This document shows, piece by piece, positions 8,707 through 18,265 of a DNA stretch of 64,000 bases; within the stretch, counting starts at the first letter, position 1, and the number at the start of each line of letters is the position of its first letter. The translations under genes were made by a program, and so were the position numbers. The notes under the pieces were generated by a model that saw nothing but the letters and a program-made list of their open reading frames with translations, made no database searches and was not told where the DNA came from. The DNA lies in assembly GCF_022921055.1 (NCBI RefSeq), contig NZ_CP095061.1, forward strand, positions 1,527,501 to 1,591,500. Direction: 5' to 3'. This DNA is from Hymenobacter volaticus. Its GTDB lineage: Bacteria > Bacteroidota > Bacteroidia > Cytophagales > Hymenobacteraceae.

Positions 8707-10440
8707 ATGGTGTCGACGAATACGAATGAGGCTATTCAGTTTGAAAAGCTTGTGTGGCCACTTAGGAGTTGGCAGCGGAGATTGGAGTATAGTTTGCTGT
8801 TGCTGCTGCTTGTAGTTTGGCCGAGCAGAGAAGTAATAGGGCAGCAGGGCGACCAACGCGCGCACGATCCGGCCACCATCATTAAGGAAGGGAACAAGTA
8901 CTGGGTGTTTACTACCGGCCAAGGAATTCCCAGTAAGTATTCCACTGATCTGATAACCTGGGCGTTTAGCTCTCAACCTGTTTTCACTCCAAGCACGCGC
9001 CCTAGTTGGATAACAACCCGTGTTCCTGGTTTCCAGAACGACTACTGGGCGCCGGAGTGCATCTTCCTAAACGGCAAGTACTACCTCTACTACTCCTGCT
9101 CTTCGTTTGGCTCGAAAGTATCGGCTATCGGCTTGGCTACCAACGTAACGCTGGACCCTGCCAGCCCCAACTACAACTGGGTCGATGAGGGCGAAGTAAT
9201 TTCCTCGAACAGCAACAGCGCCGCCAACGCCATTGACCCGGCCGTGTTTCGCGACGCTAGCAATAATCTATGGTTTGTCTACGGTTCGTTTTTTGGTGGC
9301 ATTCGGATTTTGCAGTTGAATTCGACCACAGGGAAGCCCCTCAACGGTAGCAATACCCAGCAGTTTGTGGTGGCCAACAATGGGGTAGAGGCCGCTTATG
9401 TGAAGCAGCATGGCAGTTATTATTACCTGTTCATCAACCGAGGCAGTTGCTGCCAAGGAGCCGCTAGTACCTACTACATGCAGGTAGGCCGTTCTGCGTC
9501 GCCGACGGGCCCATTTCTAGATAAAAACGGCGTAGACCTCAACAATAATGGCGGCACAGTGGTACTAAACCGCTCTGGGCGCTATGTGGGACCTGGGCAC
9601 GCCGGTATTTTCGAGGAGAATGGCGTGAGTATGTTTTCGCACCATTATTATGACGCGAACGACAACGGTACGCCAAAGCTTGGCATTGCCAAACTCACTT
9701 GGGATGCAACCGACTGGCCAGTAGTAAGCCGCGACTGGCTAGCGCCAGGCCGCTACGAGATTACTGGCCAGAACAGCGGCCAGGTGTGGCAGGCTGGTTG
9801 TATTGGTGGTACAGGCCAAGCTGTTTCGCAGGGCAACCGTACAAGCCAGCCGTGTCAACAGTGGGATTTTGCGGCAGTAGGCGACGGAGAGTACCGCATC
9901 GTTAATGTGCAAACCGGGCAGACAGTAGGAGTGGCTAACTGCTCGGCGGCCAACAATGCTGGCCTGCAAGTAGGCGCTAGCGCCGGTGCAACGTGCCAAC
10001 TGTTTCGGCTTGATCGGGCCAGTGACGGTACGCTTGTATTCGCTTCCGTGAACGGCAATAGAGTAGTGGAAGTGCCATTTGCTTCTACCGTCCCTGGCAC
10101 TCAACTAGGGCTGTTTGATTATAACGGCTGCTCTTGCCAGCGCTGGATAACCACCGCAGCAGGACCGTTGGCAACAGCTTCCGGCAGAAAACTGTTTGAT
10201 GTCAGCATTTACCCGGTGCCGACTGAGCACGGAAACTTTACGGTGGATGTGAGCAGCGACAGGGCCTCGGAAAAGGCGACGATTGTTGTTTTCAACCTGC
10301 AAGGCCAAGAAGTATATCGGCGAACCTTCGGAAGCCAAAGTGCAAAATTGGTAGTCGAAGCCAAATTAAAGCCGGGCGTATATCAGGTGCGGGTGCAGCA
10401 GGGGAGTGGCTACTCCACACATAAGGTTAGTGTCCTCTAA
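8707..10440 (+). CDS. Secreted GH43 arabinan endo-1,5-alpha-L-arabinosidase with ricin-type lectin and T9SS sorting domain
   Basis: 577 residues. A hydrophobic export segment (YSLLLLLLVVWPS) precedes an approximately 300-residue GH43 five-blade propeller. Candidate catalytic residues are Asp in AHDPATI (base), Asp in NAIDPAVF and Glu in GVEAAYV. The middle is a beta-trefoil (residues about 345-485) with QxW-type repeats (CQQWDF, CQRWITT), expected to bind sugar. The C-terminus (FDVSIYPVPTEHGNFTVDV ... LKPGVYQVRV) is a Por/type IX secretion sorting domain, so the enzyme is probably exported across the outer membrane and surface-anchored or released. It would cut arabinan outside the cell and feed SusCD. 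The start at 8707 is the best available ATG, though the N-terminal extension before the hydrophobic stretch is long. Confidence 0.9.
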   Translation: MVSTNTNEAIQFEKLVWPLRSWQRRLEYSLLLLLLVVWPSREVIGQQGDQRAHDPATIIKEGNKYWVFTTGQGIPSKYSTDLITWAFSSQPVFTPSTRPSWITTRVPGFQNDYWAPECIFLNGKYYLYYSCSSFGSKVSAIGLATNVTLDPASPNYNWVDEGEVISSNSNSAANAIDPAVFRDASNNLWFVYGSFFGGIRILQLNSTTGKPLNGSNTQQFVVANNGVEAAYVKQHGSYYYLFINRGSCCQGAASTYYMQVGRSASPTGPFLDKNGVDLNNNGGTVVLNRSGRYVGPGHAGIFEENGVSMFSHHYYDANDNGTPKLGIAKLTWDATDWPVVSRDWLAPGRYEITGQNSGQVWQAGCIGGTGQAVSQGNRTSQPCQQWDFAAVGDGEYRIVNVQTGQTVGVANCSAANNAGLQVGASAGATCQLFRLDRASDGTLVFASVNGNRVVEVPFASTVPGTQLGLFDYNGCSCQRWITTAAGPLATASGRKLFDVSIYPVPTEHGNFTVDVSSDRASEKATIVVFNLQGQEVYRRTFGSQSAKLVVEAKLKPGVYQVRVQQGSGYSTHKVSVL

Positions 10441-10835
10441 TGCATCTAATACAAAAAAATCCTTGGAAAACTATGGAGGTTGCTACGCCAAGTATATTCC
10501 ATTATTTCTTTTGTAAAGCACTGAGTGGCACCAATCAGTAAAGTGGAAAAGCACCAATTTATTTTGGTGCAAAGGGGAGCAGAAGCAAATGGATACGGTA
10601 TAGCTAAACACAAACGATTGTGTAATAAGGGAAGAATTTCTACTTTACATACCAAATTGAGCGCTTTATAAGAGGAGAGTTGATTTAACCTATTCAATAC
10701 ACAATTGCATAATGCACTTACGCATTAGAAAAGGCTCTTAACTTGGCGGCTCGCTGCTAATAGCTTTTGTAGCAGATAGGCATTGAATCTTGTATCCTTT
10801 ATTACTCCTTTTAAACTCCCGCTTTCCATTTACCC
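10441..10835. other. Intergenic region before the galM-ara genes
   Basis: 395 bases. It holds a small hairpin, GCACCAA/TTGGTGC at 10551-10570, that may end the GH43 message, and a LacI-type operator at 10609-10622. A long leader of about 200 bases would separate the operator from the galM start. No gene was seen. Confidence 0.55.
10609..10622. promoter_or_regulatory. LacI-type operator before galM-araBDA
   Basis: CACAAAC/GATTGTG, with central CG and 6 of 7 complementary arm positions. It is the only such site found in front of the epimerase and arabinose-catabolic genes, so it probably governs that whole unit. Confidence 0.75.
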
Positions 10836-12032
10836 ATGACAAATTTCAACCGCGCCGGTATGCTCGCCGGCAGTATCGCCGCCGGAATTGCGCTAGCCGC
10901 TTGCAACCAGCAGCCCGCCGCTCAAACCGAAGGTAGCACCGCCGCTACTGCCACCGACTCCACCCAAACCACTTCTGCTATGCCCACTGCCACTGCTTTT
11001 GGCAAAACCAACGCTGGCGCTGAAGCGCAGCTCTTCACGCTGACCAACGCCCACGGCGTGAAAGCTACCATTACCAACTACGGTGGTACGCTCACCAGCC
11101 TGATGGTGCCTGATAAGGCCGGCAAGATGGGGGATGTTATCCTCGGCTTCGATGATGTGAGTGGCTACCAGAGCCCGGAGTTTTTGAAGTCGGGTCCGTA
11201 TTTCGGGGCGTTGATTGGACGCTACGGCAACCGCATCAAAGGCGGCAAGTTCACGCTGGATGGCAAGGAGTACACGCTAGCTAAAAACAACGGACCAAAC
11301 ACGCTGCACGGCGGCAAAGTAGGTTTCGACAAAGTGATGTGGGAGGCCAAGCCCGGCACTTCGGCCGATGGCCAGACACTAACGCTAACATACAACAGCA
11401 AAGACGGCGAAGAAGGCTACCCCGGCAACCTGGCCGTAACGGTGGTCTACACCCTCACCAACGACGACGCCCTGCGCCTCGACTACACGGCAACCACCGA
11501 TAAGGCCACGCCGGTCAACCTGACCAACCACGCCTACTTCAACCTCAACCACGGCGTAGGCAAAGACATTCTGGGCCACGAAGTGACCCTGCCGGCTGAC
11601 CGCTACACTGTGGTAGACGCTACCCTGATTCCAACCGGCGAGCTGAAGCCCGTAAAAGGCACGCCTTTCGACTTCACGACCCCGCACACCATTGGCGAGC
11701 GGATCGGGCAGGTGCCCGGTGGCTACGACCACAATTGGGTGCTCAACAACCCAAGCGGCATGCACGCCGCTGCTACTGTCTATGATGCTACTTCGGGTCG
11801 CACCATGGAAGTAACCACCACCGAGCCCGGAATTCAGTTCTACACCGGCAACTTCCTCGATGGTACCCTGAAAGGCAAAGGCGGCACGGTGTACGGCAAA
11901 AACTCTGGCTTCTGCCTGGAAACGCAACACTTCCCCGATTCGCCGAACCAGCCCAAGTTCCCGAGCACCATCCTTAAGCCCGGCGACACCCTCAAATCAA
12001 CCACGATCTACAAGTTCGGCGTCCGCAAGTAG
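10836..12032 (+). CDS. galM: Aldose 1-epimerase, lipoprotein form
   Basis: 398 residues. The N-terminus is a lipoprotein signal (AGIALAACNQQ, Cys near residue 23) followed by a Ser/Thr/Ala-rich linker, so the enzyme is likely tethered in the periplasm. The rest is a galactose-mutarotase fold: YGGTLTSLMVPDK, GRYGNRIKGGKF, NTLHGGKVGFDK, NLTNHAYFNLNH (catalytic His) and a late QFYTGNFLDG with FCLETQHFPDSPN (catalytic Glu). It interconverts alpha and beta anomers of aldoses released by glycosidases, which fits its place directly before araB. Galactose or arabinose are both plausible substrates. Confidence 0.93.
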   Translation: MTNFNRAGMLAGSIAAGIALAACNQQPAAQTEGSTAATATDSTQTTSAMPTATAFGKTNAGAEAQLFTLTNAHGVKATITNYGGTLTSLMVPDKAGKMGDVILGFDDVSGYQSPEFLKSGPYFGALIGRYGNRIKGGKFTLDGKEYTLAKNNGPNTLHGGKVGFDKVMWEAKPGTSADGQTLTLTYNSKDGEEGYPGNLAVTVVYTLTNDDALRLDYTATTDKATPVNLTNHAYFNLNHGVGKDILGHEVTLPADRYTVVDATLIPTGELKPVKGTPFDFTTPHTIGERIGQVPGGYDHNWVLNNPSGMHAAATVYDATSGRTMEVTTTEPGIQFYTGNFLDGTLKGKGGTVYGKNSGFCLETQHFPDSPNQPKFPSTILKPGDTLKSTTIYKFGVRK

Positions 12033-12057
12033 GGAGCCGGTACTTTATAGTTAGGCT

Positions 12058-12130
12058 GCTTGCTGAAGCATTGTGCGTGCCGATACTAGGATCGCAATTC
12101 CTCCCAAGCACGCACAGTGCTTTAGCAAGC
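12058..12130 (+). terminator. Long hairpin between galM and araB
   Basis: A 23-bp arm at 12058-12080 pairs with 12108-12130 (21 matches plus two G-T pairs) around a 27-base loop. It lies 26 bases after the galM stop and 57 before the araB start. There is no T run, so it may be a weak terminator, a processing site or an attenuator rather than a classic Rho-independent terminator. Confidence 0.55.
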
Positions 12131-12186
12131 GTGGCATAACGTTCTGCTAGCACCTCACATTTCTTAATCTCCCAATTTCCTCACTC

Positions 12187-13923
12187 GTGCAAACTCCTCA
12201 AACAGCAACATCCGATCCGCAGGCGGCTTACGTCATCGGGGTCGATTATGGCACCGATTCGGTGCGCGCCTTGCTGGTAGATGCCCGCACCGGAGCCGAA
12301 GTAGCGCAGGCCGTGCACTACTACGCGCGCTGGAAAAAGCTGGAATTCTGCAACCCCGCCCGCAACCAATTTCGCCAACACCCTCTCGACCATATCGAAG
12401 GTCTGGAAGCCACCGTCCGGAAGGTAGTGGCCCACGTGCCCGCTGCGCAAGTAGTAGGTATTGCCGTGGACACCACCGGCTCCACGCCCGGCCCCGTCAA
12501 CGAGAAAGGGGTTTCGCTGGCTCTCACGCCGGGTTTTGAAAACAACCCGAATGCCATGTTCGTGTTGTGGAAAGACCACACGGCCCTCGAAGAAGCGGCC
12601 GAAATCAACCTGAAGGCGCGTACGTGGGGCGGCGAAGATTTCACCAAGTTTGAAGGCGGTATCTACTCATCGGAGTGGTTCTGGGCGAAGATTATGCACG
12701 TGGTGCGCGAAGACGAGGCCGTACTGAAAGCCGCGCATTCTTGGCTGGAACACTGCGACTGGCTGACCTTGCTGCTCACGGGCGGCGACTTGGCCACCTT
12801 CAAGCACAGCCGTTGCGCGGCCGGCCACAAAGCCATGTGGCATGAGAGCTGGGGCGGGTTGCCTTCCGAAGAGTTCCTGACACACCTCGAGCCCAAGCTG
12901 GCCGGGCTGCGGAGCCGTTTGTTCGAAGAAACCTTCACCGCCGACCAAGTGGCCGGCAACCTCTCCGCCGAATGGGCCGAGCGCCTCGGCCTGACCACCA
13001 ACACGGTGGTAGCCGTGGGTAGCTTCGATGCGCACGCTGGCGCCGTAGCTGGCGAGATTGAAGCGTACTCGATGGTGAAAGTGATGGGCACTTCCACCTG
13101 TGATATTGTGGTAGCGCCTACGGCCGAAGTTGGTAGCCACCTCGTGGCGGGCATTTGCGGCCAGGTAGACGGCTCCGTAATTCCGGGTATGCTCGGCCTG
13201 GAAGCGGGTCAGTCGGCTTTCGGGGACTTGCTGGCGTGGTTCCGTCAGATTGTGGAGTGGCCGCTGCACAACGTATTGCTCCATTCCAAAGTGCTGAATG
13301 CCGAGCAGCAAGCCGCCCTGCGCGACGAGATGAGCGACATACTGTTGGTAGAGTTAAGCAAAGCCGCCGCCGCTGTAGACCCCGAAGAGTCGGCGGTGCT
13401 GGCCCTTGATTGGGTGAATGGCCGCCGCACGCCCGATGCCAACCAAGGCCTGAAAGGTGCTATGATGAACCTCACGATGGGAACCAACGCGCCACAAATC
13501 TTTCGGGCGCTGGTAGAAGCCATCTGCTACGGTTCCAAGCAAATTGTGGAGCGCTTCGAGCAGGAAGGCATTCCGGTGAAGCAAGTAATTGGCATTGGCG
13601 GCGTGGCGAAAAAGTCGCAGTTCGTGATGCAGACCTTGGCCGACGTGCTGAATCGGCCGATCAAGATTGCCGTTTCCGAGCAGGCTCCTGCTTTGGGCGC
13701 AGCCATCTACGCCGCAGTAGCGGCCGGCATCCACGAGGATGTGCTAGCGGCGCAGCGCGCCATGGGCAGCGGTTTCGCGGAAACCTACGAGCCCAATCCG
13801 GCTCGCGTGGCCGACTACCAAGCGCGCTACGAGCAGTACCAGGCCTTCGGCAAATTCGTGGAAACCGTCACGCTCAAGGAAGGCGAAACCACTTCTGAAA
13901 CCACTTTAGTTGACCACGCATGA
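12187..13923 (+). CDS. araB: Ribulokinase
   Basis: 578 residues, as expected for AraB, an FGGY-family kinase that phosphorylates L-ribulose to L-ribulose-5-phosphate in the cytoplasm. Landmarks are YVIGVDYGTDSVRALLVDA at the N-terminus (phosphate-1 loop), VGIAVDTTGSTPGPVN, VKVMGTSTCDIVV, GLEAGQSAFGD and the C-terminal GIGGVAKKSQFVMQTLADV. The start is a GTG at 12187; no ATG exists before the conserved N-terminus, and the start remains slightly uncertain. Its stop overlaps the araD start by four bases (ATGA), indicating translational coupling. Probably part of a galM-araB-araD-araA unit. Confidence 0.97.
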   Translation: MQTPQTATSDPQAAYVIGVDYGTDSVRALLVDARTGAEVAQAVHYYARWKKLEFCNPARNQFRQHPLDHIEGLEATVRKVVAHVPAAQVVGIAVDTTGSTPGPVNEKGVSLALTPGFENNPNAMFVLWKDHTALEEAAEINLKARTWGGEDFTKFEGGIYSSEWFWAKIMHVVREDEAVLKAAHSWLEHCDWLTLLLTGGDLATFKHSRCAAGHKAMWHESWGGLPSEEFLTHLEPKLAGLRSRLFEETFTADQVAGNLSAEWAERLGLTTNTVVAVGSFDAHAGAVAGEIEAYSMVKVMGTSTCDIVVAPTAEVGSHLVAGICGQVDGSVIPGMLGLEAGQSAFGDLLAWFRQIVEWPLHNVLLHSKVLNAEQQAALRDEMSDILLVELSKAAAAVDPEESAVLALDWVNGRRTPDANQGLKGAMMNLTMGTNAPQIFRALVEAICYGSKQIVERFEQEGIPVKQVIGIGGVAKKSQFVMQTLADVLNRPIKIAVSEQAPALGAAIYAAVAAGIHEDVLAAQRAMGSGFAETYEPNPARVADYQARYEQYQAFGKFVETVTLKEGETTSETTLVDHA

Positions 13924-14621
13924 GCAGCCAGTATAAAGACCTGAAGCAATATTGCTACGAAGCCAACATGCAGCTGCCCAAGCTCGGGCTGGTGCTGTTC
14001 ACTTTCGGCAATGCCAGCGTGGTGGACCGCGACAAGGGCGTTTTCGCTATCAAGCCGAGCGGCGTACCCTACGAGAAGCTGAAGCCCGAGGACATCGTCA
14101 TCGTGGATTACGACAACAACATTGTGGAAGGGGAGAAGCGCCCGTCGTCGGATACCAAGACGCACGCGCTGCTCTTCAAGCAATGGGAAAGTATTGGCGG
14201 CATCGTGCACACGCATTCCACCTACGCTACCGCTTGGGCCCAAACCCAAACCGATATTCCGATCCTCGGCACCACCCACGCCGACCACCTCACCACCGAC
14301 GTGCCGTGCGCGCCGCCTATGGCCGACGAACTGATTCAGGGCGACTACGAGCACCAAACCGGCTGGCAAATCATTCAGGAATTCGAGCGGCGCGGTATTT
14401 CGCCCACCGAAGTGGAAATGATTCTGGTTGGCAACCACGCGCCCTTCACATGGGGTAGCACCGTGGAAAAAGCCGTTTACAACAGCGCCGTGCTCGAAGA
14501 AATTGCCCGTTTGGCGTATCTGAGCTGCACGTTGCGCCCCGAAGTACCCCGCTTGAAAGACGCCCTCATTCGCAAGCACTACGAGCGCAAGCACGGCGCC
14601 AACTCTTATTACGGTCAGTAG
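13920..14621 (+). CDS. araD: L-ribulose-5-phosphate 4-epimerase
   Basis: 233 residues, matching the class II aldolase/epimerase family. It converts L-ribulose-5-phosphate to D-xylulose-5-phosphate, the last step of bacterial L-arabinose catabolism. Zinc-ligand histidines appear in [15 protein letters not shown] and [11 protein letters not shown], with GTTHADH between them. The start overlaps the araB stop by four bases. The product feeds transketolase, which is encoded elsewhere in this window. Confidence 0.97.
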   Translation: MSSQYKDLKQYCYEANMQLPKLGLVLFTFGNASVVDRDKGVFAIKPSGVPYEKLKPEDIVIVDYDNNIVEGEKRPSSDTKTHALLFKQWESIGGIVHTHSTYATAWAQTQTDIPILGTTHADHLTTDVPCAPPMADELIQGDYEHQTGWQIIQEFERRGISPTEVEMILVGNHAPFTWGSTVEKAVYNSAVLEEIARLAYLSCTLRPEVPRLKDALIRKHYERKHGANSYYGQ

Positions 14622-14743
14622 CACCGCCTCCTGGCAGCGGTGCATGCCGCTGCCTGTCTCACCTTATTCTACCTTCCAAACCCTGCACCAGCTACCCGTT
14701 GGTGTTCCATTCTAATCCGCCAACTGCACTTGGCGCCACAAGC

Positions 14744-16234
14744 ATGATCGACATTTCGCAATACGAAGCCTGGTTTATCACGGGCAGCCAGCACCTCTAC
14801 GGTCCCGAAACCCTGGAACAGGTTGCTGCCCACTCGCAGGAAATTGCTGCTGAACTAGGTACCAAACTGCCCATCAAGATTGTATACAAGCCCGTGCTGA
14901 CCGGCCCGGAGGAAATTTACAAGCTGGTGCAGGAAGCCAACACCACCGAAAACTGCGTGGGTCTGATTGCCTGGATGCACACCTTCTCGCCCGCCAAAAT
15001 GTGGATCAACGGCCTGAAGATTCTGCAAAAGCCGCTGGCGCACTTGCACACCCAATTCAACCGCGACATTCCGTGGGCGGATATCAACATGGACTTCATG
15101 AACACCAACCAATCGGCGCACGGCGACCGGGAGTTTGGTTTCATTGGGGCCCGCATGGGTATCAAGCGCAAAGTGATTGTGGGCCACTGGCAGGACAGCG
15201 CCGTGCACCAGAGCCTGAATGTGTGGTCGCGCGTGGCCTCGGCTTGGGCCGACTGGCAGGGCGCCCGCTTCGTGCGCTTCGGCGACAACATGCGCTACGT
15301 AGCCGTAACCGAAGGCGACAAAGTGGAAGCGGAAATCAAGTTTGGCTACTCCGTGAACACCTACGGTATCGGCGACTTGGTAGCCGTTATCAATGAAGTG
15401 AGCGACGCCCAAATCGATGAACTGCTAACCACCTACGAGCAGGAGTACGAACTGGCTGACACGCTGAAGGACGGCGGCAGCCAGCGCGAGTCACTGCGCG
15501 ACGCGGCCCGTATCGAGGCGGGTATGCGCAAGTTCTTGCAAGACACCAAAGCCAAAGGCTTCACCGATACGTTCGAGGATTTGCACGGCATGGCGCAGCT
15601 GCCCGGCATCGCCACGCAGCGCCTAATGGCCGAGGGCTACGGCTTCGGCGGCGAAGGCGACTGGAAAACGTCGGCGCTGGTGCGGGCCATGAAGGTGATG
15701 GGAGCGGGGCTGCCCGGCGGCAACTCGTTTATGGAAGACTACACCTACCATTTCGCGCCGAACAACAACCAAGTGCTGGGTTCGCACATGCTGGAAATCT
15801 GCCCCACCATTGCCGAGGGCAAGGTGCGCGCCGAAATCCATCCGTTGGGCATTGGCGGCAAAGCCGATCCGGTGCGCTTGGTGTTCAACTGCCCGGCTGG
15901 CGAAGGTCTCAACGCCACCATCGTGGACATGGGCAACCGGTTCCGCATGATTGTAAATGAAGTGGTGGCCGTGGCCCCCGAGCAAGATTTGCCGAACCTG
16001 CCGGTAGCCCGCGTGCTCTGGAAAGTGAAGCCCGACCTAGCGACGGGCGCCGCCGCCTGGATTTTGGCTGGCGGTGCTCACCACACCGGCTTCAGCCAGA
16101 ACCTGACGGCCGAGTACTTGGAGGACTTCGCAGAAATGGCGGGCATCGAATACGTTCTTATCGACGACGACACCAAGTTGCGCACTTTCAAGAACGAGCT
16201 GCGCTACAACGAGGTAGCCTTCGGTGGCCGCTAG
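14744..16234 (+). CDS. araA: L-arabinose isomerase
   Basis: 496 residues from the ATG at 14744 ([20 protein letters not shown]); an in-frame GTG or other start 45 bases upstream would add residues absent from the family. AraA converts L-arabinose to L-ribulose with Mn2+. Conserved segments are [65 protein letters not shown] and the late GGAHHTGFS. The gene follows araD after 122 bases and ends with a strong terminator, so it closes the ara unit. Confidence 0.97.
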   Translation: MIDISQYEAWFITGSQHLYGPETLEQVAAHSQEIAAELGTKLPIKIVYKPVLTGPEEIYKLVQEANTTENCVGLIAWMHTFSPAKMWINGLKILQKPLAHLHTQFNRDIPWADINMDFMNTNQSAHGDREFGFIGARMGIKRKVIVGHWQDSAVHQSLNVWSRVASAWADWQGARFVRFGDNMRYVAVTEGDKVEAEIKFGYSVNTYGIGDLVAVINEVSDAQIDELLTTYEQEYELADTLKDGGSQRESLRDAARIEAGMRKFLQDTKAKGFTDTFEDLHGMAQLPGIATQRLMAEGYGFGGEGDWKTSALVRAMKVMGAGLPGGNSFMEDYTYHFAPNNNQVLGSHMLEICPTIAEGKVRAEIHPLGIGGKADPVRLVFNCPAGEGLNATIVDMGNRFRMIVNEVVAVAPEQDLPNLPVARVLWKVKPDLATGAAAWILAGGAHHTGFSQNLTAEYLEDFAEMAGIEYVLIDDDTKLRTFKNELRYNEVAFGGR

Positions 16235-16277
16235 CCAAGGGTAAGCCTAGTTGAGCAAAGGCAATAAAATTCCAAAA

Positions 16278-16315
16278 AATGTCCTCTCCGCAGGACCCCT
16301 GGCGGGGAGGACATT
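16278..16315 (+). terminator. Terminator after araA
   Basis: A 14-bp stem (16278-16291 with 16302-16315, one G-T pair), GC-rich, begins 43 bases after the araA stop and is followed by a T-rich tract (ATTTTGTCTT). It separates araA from the symporter gene. Confidence 0.85.
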
Positions 16316-16393
16316 CATTTTGTCTTAATAATTCTCACTAAAATTAAGCTCTCATTTACTCTCCTCATTTCCCACGTTCCCTTTAATTAACTC

Positions 16394-18094
16394 ATGCGTA
16401 ACAACCTTACCACGCTTGACCTACTTGTCTTTCTCTTTTACCTCGTAGGGGTTTCGGCCTACGGGTACTACGTGTATAAAAGCAAGCAAAAGGCCGAGCA
16501 AAGCACCAAAGACTACTTTCTGGCCGAGGGTTCCTTGACTTGGTGGGCTATTGGAGCCTCGATGATTGCCTCCAACATATCGGCCGAGCAGTTCATCGGT
16601 ATGTCGGGGTCCGGCTTTAATGTGGGCGTGGCAGTGGCGGCGTATGAGTGGGTGGCAGCTATTGTACTCATTATTGTGGCGGTGTTCTTCATGCCGATTT
16701 ACTTGAAAGAGAAAATCTTCACGATGCCGCAGTTTCTGGAGCAGCGCTACAACACCACGCTGAGCCTGATTATGAGTATCTTCTGGTTGTTTCTCTACGT
16801 GTTGGTCAACCTGACATCCATCCTCTACCTCGGGGCGCTGGCCATTAGCAACCTGATTGGGGGCGGCAGCTTCCACTTGATTATGGTAGCGCTGGCCGTG
16901 TTTGCCTTGCTGATTTCGCTCGGCGGTATGAAAGTGGTAGGCTATACCGACGTAATTCAAGTGGTCGTGCTGGTAGTGGGCGGTCTGGTAACCACCTACA
17001 TTGCGCTGGACGTGGTGAGTACCAAATTTGGCTTGGGCGGCGGTGCCATTTCGGGCTTCAAGGCCCTGATGGACAATGCTGGTGACCACTTCAAGATGAT
17101 CTTCCCGAAACCTGGGCCCGATACGCCGCAGGAGGATATAAATAAGTACATCGCGCTGCCCGGTATTGCCATGTACTTCGCTGGGCAGTGGATTGTAAAC
17201 CTCAACTACTGGGGTTGCAACCAGTACATTACGCAGCGCGCCCTCGGTGCTGATTTGCACACGGCCCGCACCGGTATCCTGTTTGCCGGTATGCTGAAAC
17301 TGATGATGCCAGTAATTGTAATGCTGCCCGGTATTGCCGCCTACGTGCTCTTTAAAAACGGCGAGCTGCAGCAGGAAATGTCTTCCACCGGCGCTTTCAA
17401 CTCCGACAACGCTTACTCCGCTGTACTTACCTTCTTGCCTAACGGCTTGAAAGGTCTCTCGATGGCGGCCCTGACGGCAGCCATTGTGGCCTCGTTGGCT
17501 GGTAAAGTCAACTCGATTTCCACCATCTTCACCCTCGATATCTACAAGCGTTACATCAACAAAGACGCTACTGAGAAGAAGCAGGTGTGGGTTGGCCGCT
17601 TGGCTATTTTGGCTTCTGTGGTAATGGGCGTGGCTCTTACTTGGGAAGACTTGCTCGGTATCGGCGGCGAGGGTGGTTTCCAGTTTATTCAGAAATACAC
17701 CGGCTTCATTTCGCCCGGTATCTTGGCTATCTTCCTGTTGGGTATGTTCTGGAAGCGCACCACGGCTACGGCAGGTATTGTGGGCATCTTGGCCGGCTTC
17801 ATCCTGTCGGTGTTCTTCAACAACTACGCCGTAGGCGTGATGGGAACCGAAACCATTCTCTACACCGCTTTCCCCAACGGTCACGGCGGCTACGAAATCC
17901 CGTTCCTGATTTGCATGGGCCTGTCGTTTGCTTTCACTGTGCTCTTAATGGTAGTTGTTAGCTTGGCTGGTCCTGCCATCAACCCGGGAGCTATCAACCT
18001 GACGCCGGGTATGTTCAAGGTCAGCACCCAAACCATGTCGCTGATTGTTGTTACGCTGTTGCTGATAACGGCGCTGTACGCTAAATTCTGGTAA
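16394..18094 (+). CDS. Sodium/sugar symporter (SSS/SGLT family), probable arabinose transporter
   Basis: 566 residues with about 14 hydrophobic segments. The N-terminal part (FLVGVSAYGYYVYKSK-type helix, then DYFLAEGSLTWWAIGASM and ASNISAEQFIGMSGSGF) is the sodium-binding signature region of SGLT-like proteins. The middle contains GQWIVNLNYWGCNQYITQRA and later AALTAAIVASLAGKVNSIST, which carries the Na2-site Ser/Thr helix. It imports a monosaccharide across the inner membrane with Na+. Its place between araA and the GH51 gene makes L-arabinose the likely substrate, but SGLT homologues for galactose or xylose look the same at this level. Confidence 0.92.
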   Translation: MRNNLTTLDLLVFLFYLVGVSAYGYYVYKSKQKAEQSTKDYFLAEGSLTWWAIGASMIASNISAEQFIGMSGSGFNVGVAVAAYEWVAAIVLIIVAVFFMPIYLKEKIFTMPQFLEQRYNTTLSLIMSIFWLFLYVLVNLTSILYLGALAISNLIGGGSFHLIMVALAVFALLISLGGMKVVGYTDVIQVVVLVVGGLVTTYIALDVVSTKFGLGGGAISGFKALMDNAGDHFKMIFPKPGPDTPQEDINKYIALPGIAMYFAGQWIVNLNYWGCNQYITQRALGADLHTARTGILFAGMLKLMMPVIVMLPGIAAYVLFKNGELQQEMSSTGAFNSDNAYSAVLTFLPNGLKGLSMAALTAAIVASLAGKVNSISTIFTLDIYKRYINKDATEKKQVWVGRLAILASVVMGVALTWEDLLGIGGEGGFQFIQKYTGFISPGILAIFLLGMFWKRTTATAGIVGILAGFILSVFFNNYAVGVMGTETILYTAFPNGHGGYEIPFLICMGLSFAFTVLLMVVVSLAGPAINPGAINLTPGMFKVSTQTMSLIVVTLLLITALYAKFW

Positions 18095-18111
18095 AAATCG
18101 GTGGTCTAGCG

Positions 18112-18197
18112 AGTGGTCCTACGAGTTGCCCCTTGGGTTTTGTAGGACCACTACTCGGCTAACGACTCACAAGCAGGCTTAGCATTACGAGTAGTGG
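18112..18197 (+). promoter_or_regulatory. Two mutually exclusive stem-loops between the symporter and GH51 genes
   Basis: AGTGGTCCTAC (18112-18122) pairs with GTAGGACCACT (18142-18152). CCACTACTCG (18148-18157) pairs equally well with CGAGTAGTGG (18188-18197). The middle strand is shared, so only one stem can form at a time. This could be a terminator, an attenuator or a chance arrangement. Confidence 0.45.
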
Positions 18198-18265
18198 TTT
18201 CGTGAATCTTCAGGCGGAACAGGATAGAGTACCTCTCGTTGCATCATCACCAAAAAATCCCACAT

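Noticed and set aside
13920..14621. Fuculose aldolase instead of AraD
   Set aside because: Coupling to araB and full AraD motifs outweigh the shared class II aldolase fold.
16421..17884. Open frame of 487 codons on the minus strand, antisense to the symporter
   Set aside because: Rich in His, Gln and Asn with no domain; it mirrors codon bias of the real gene on the other strand.
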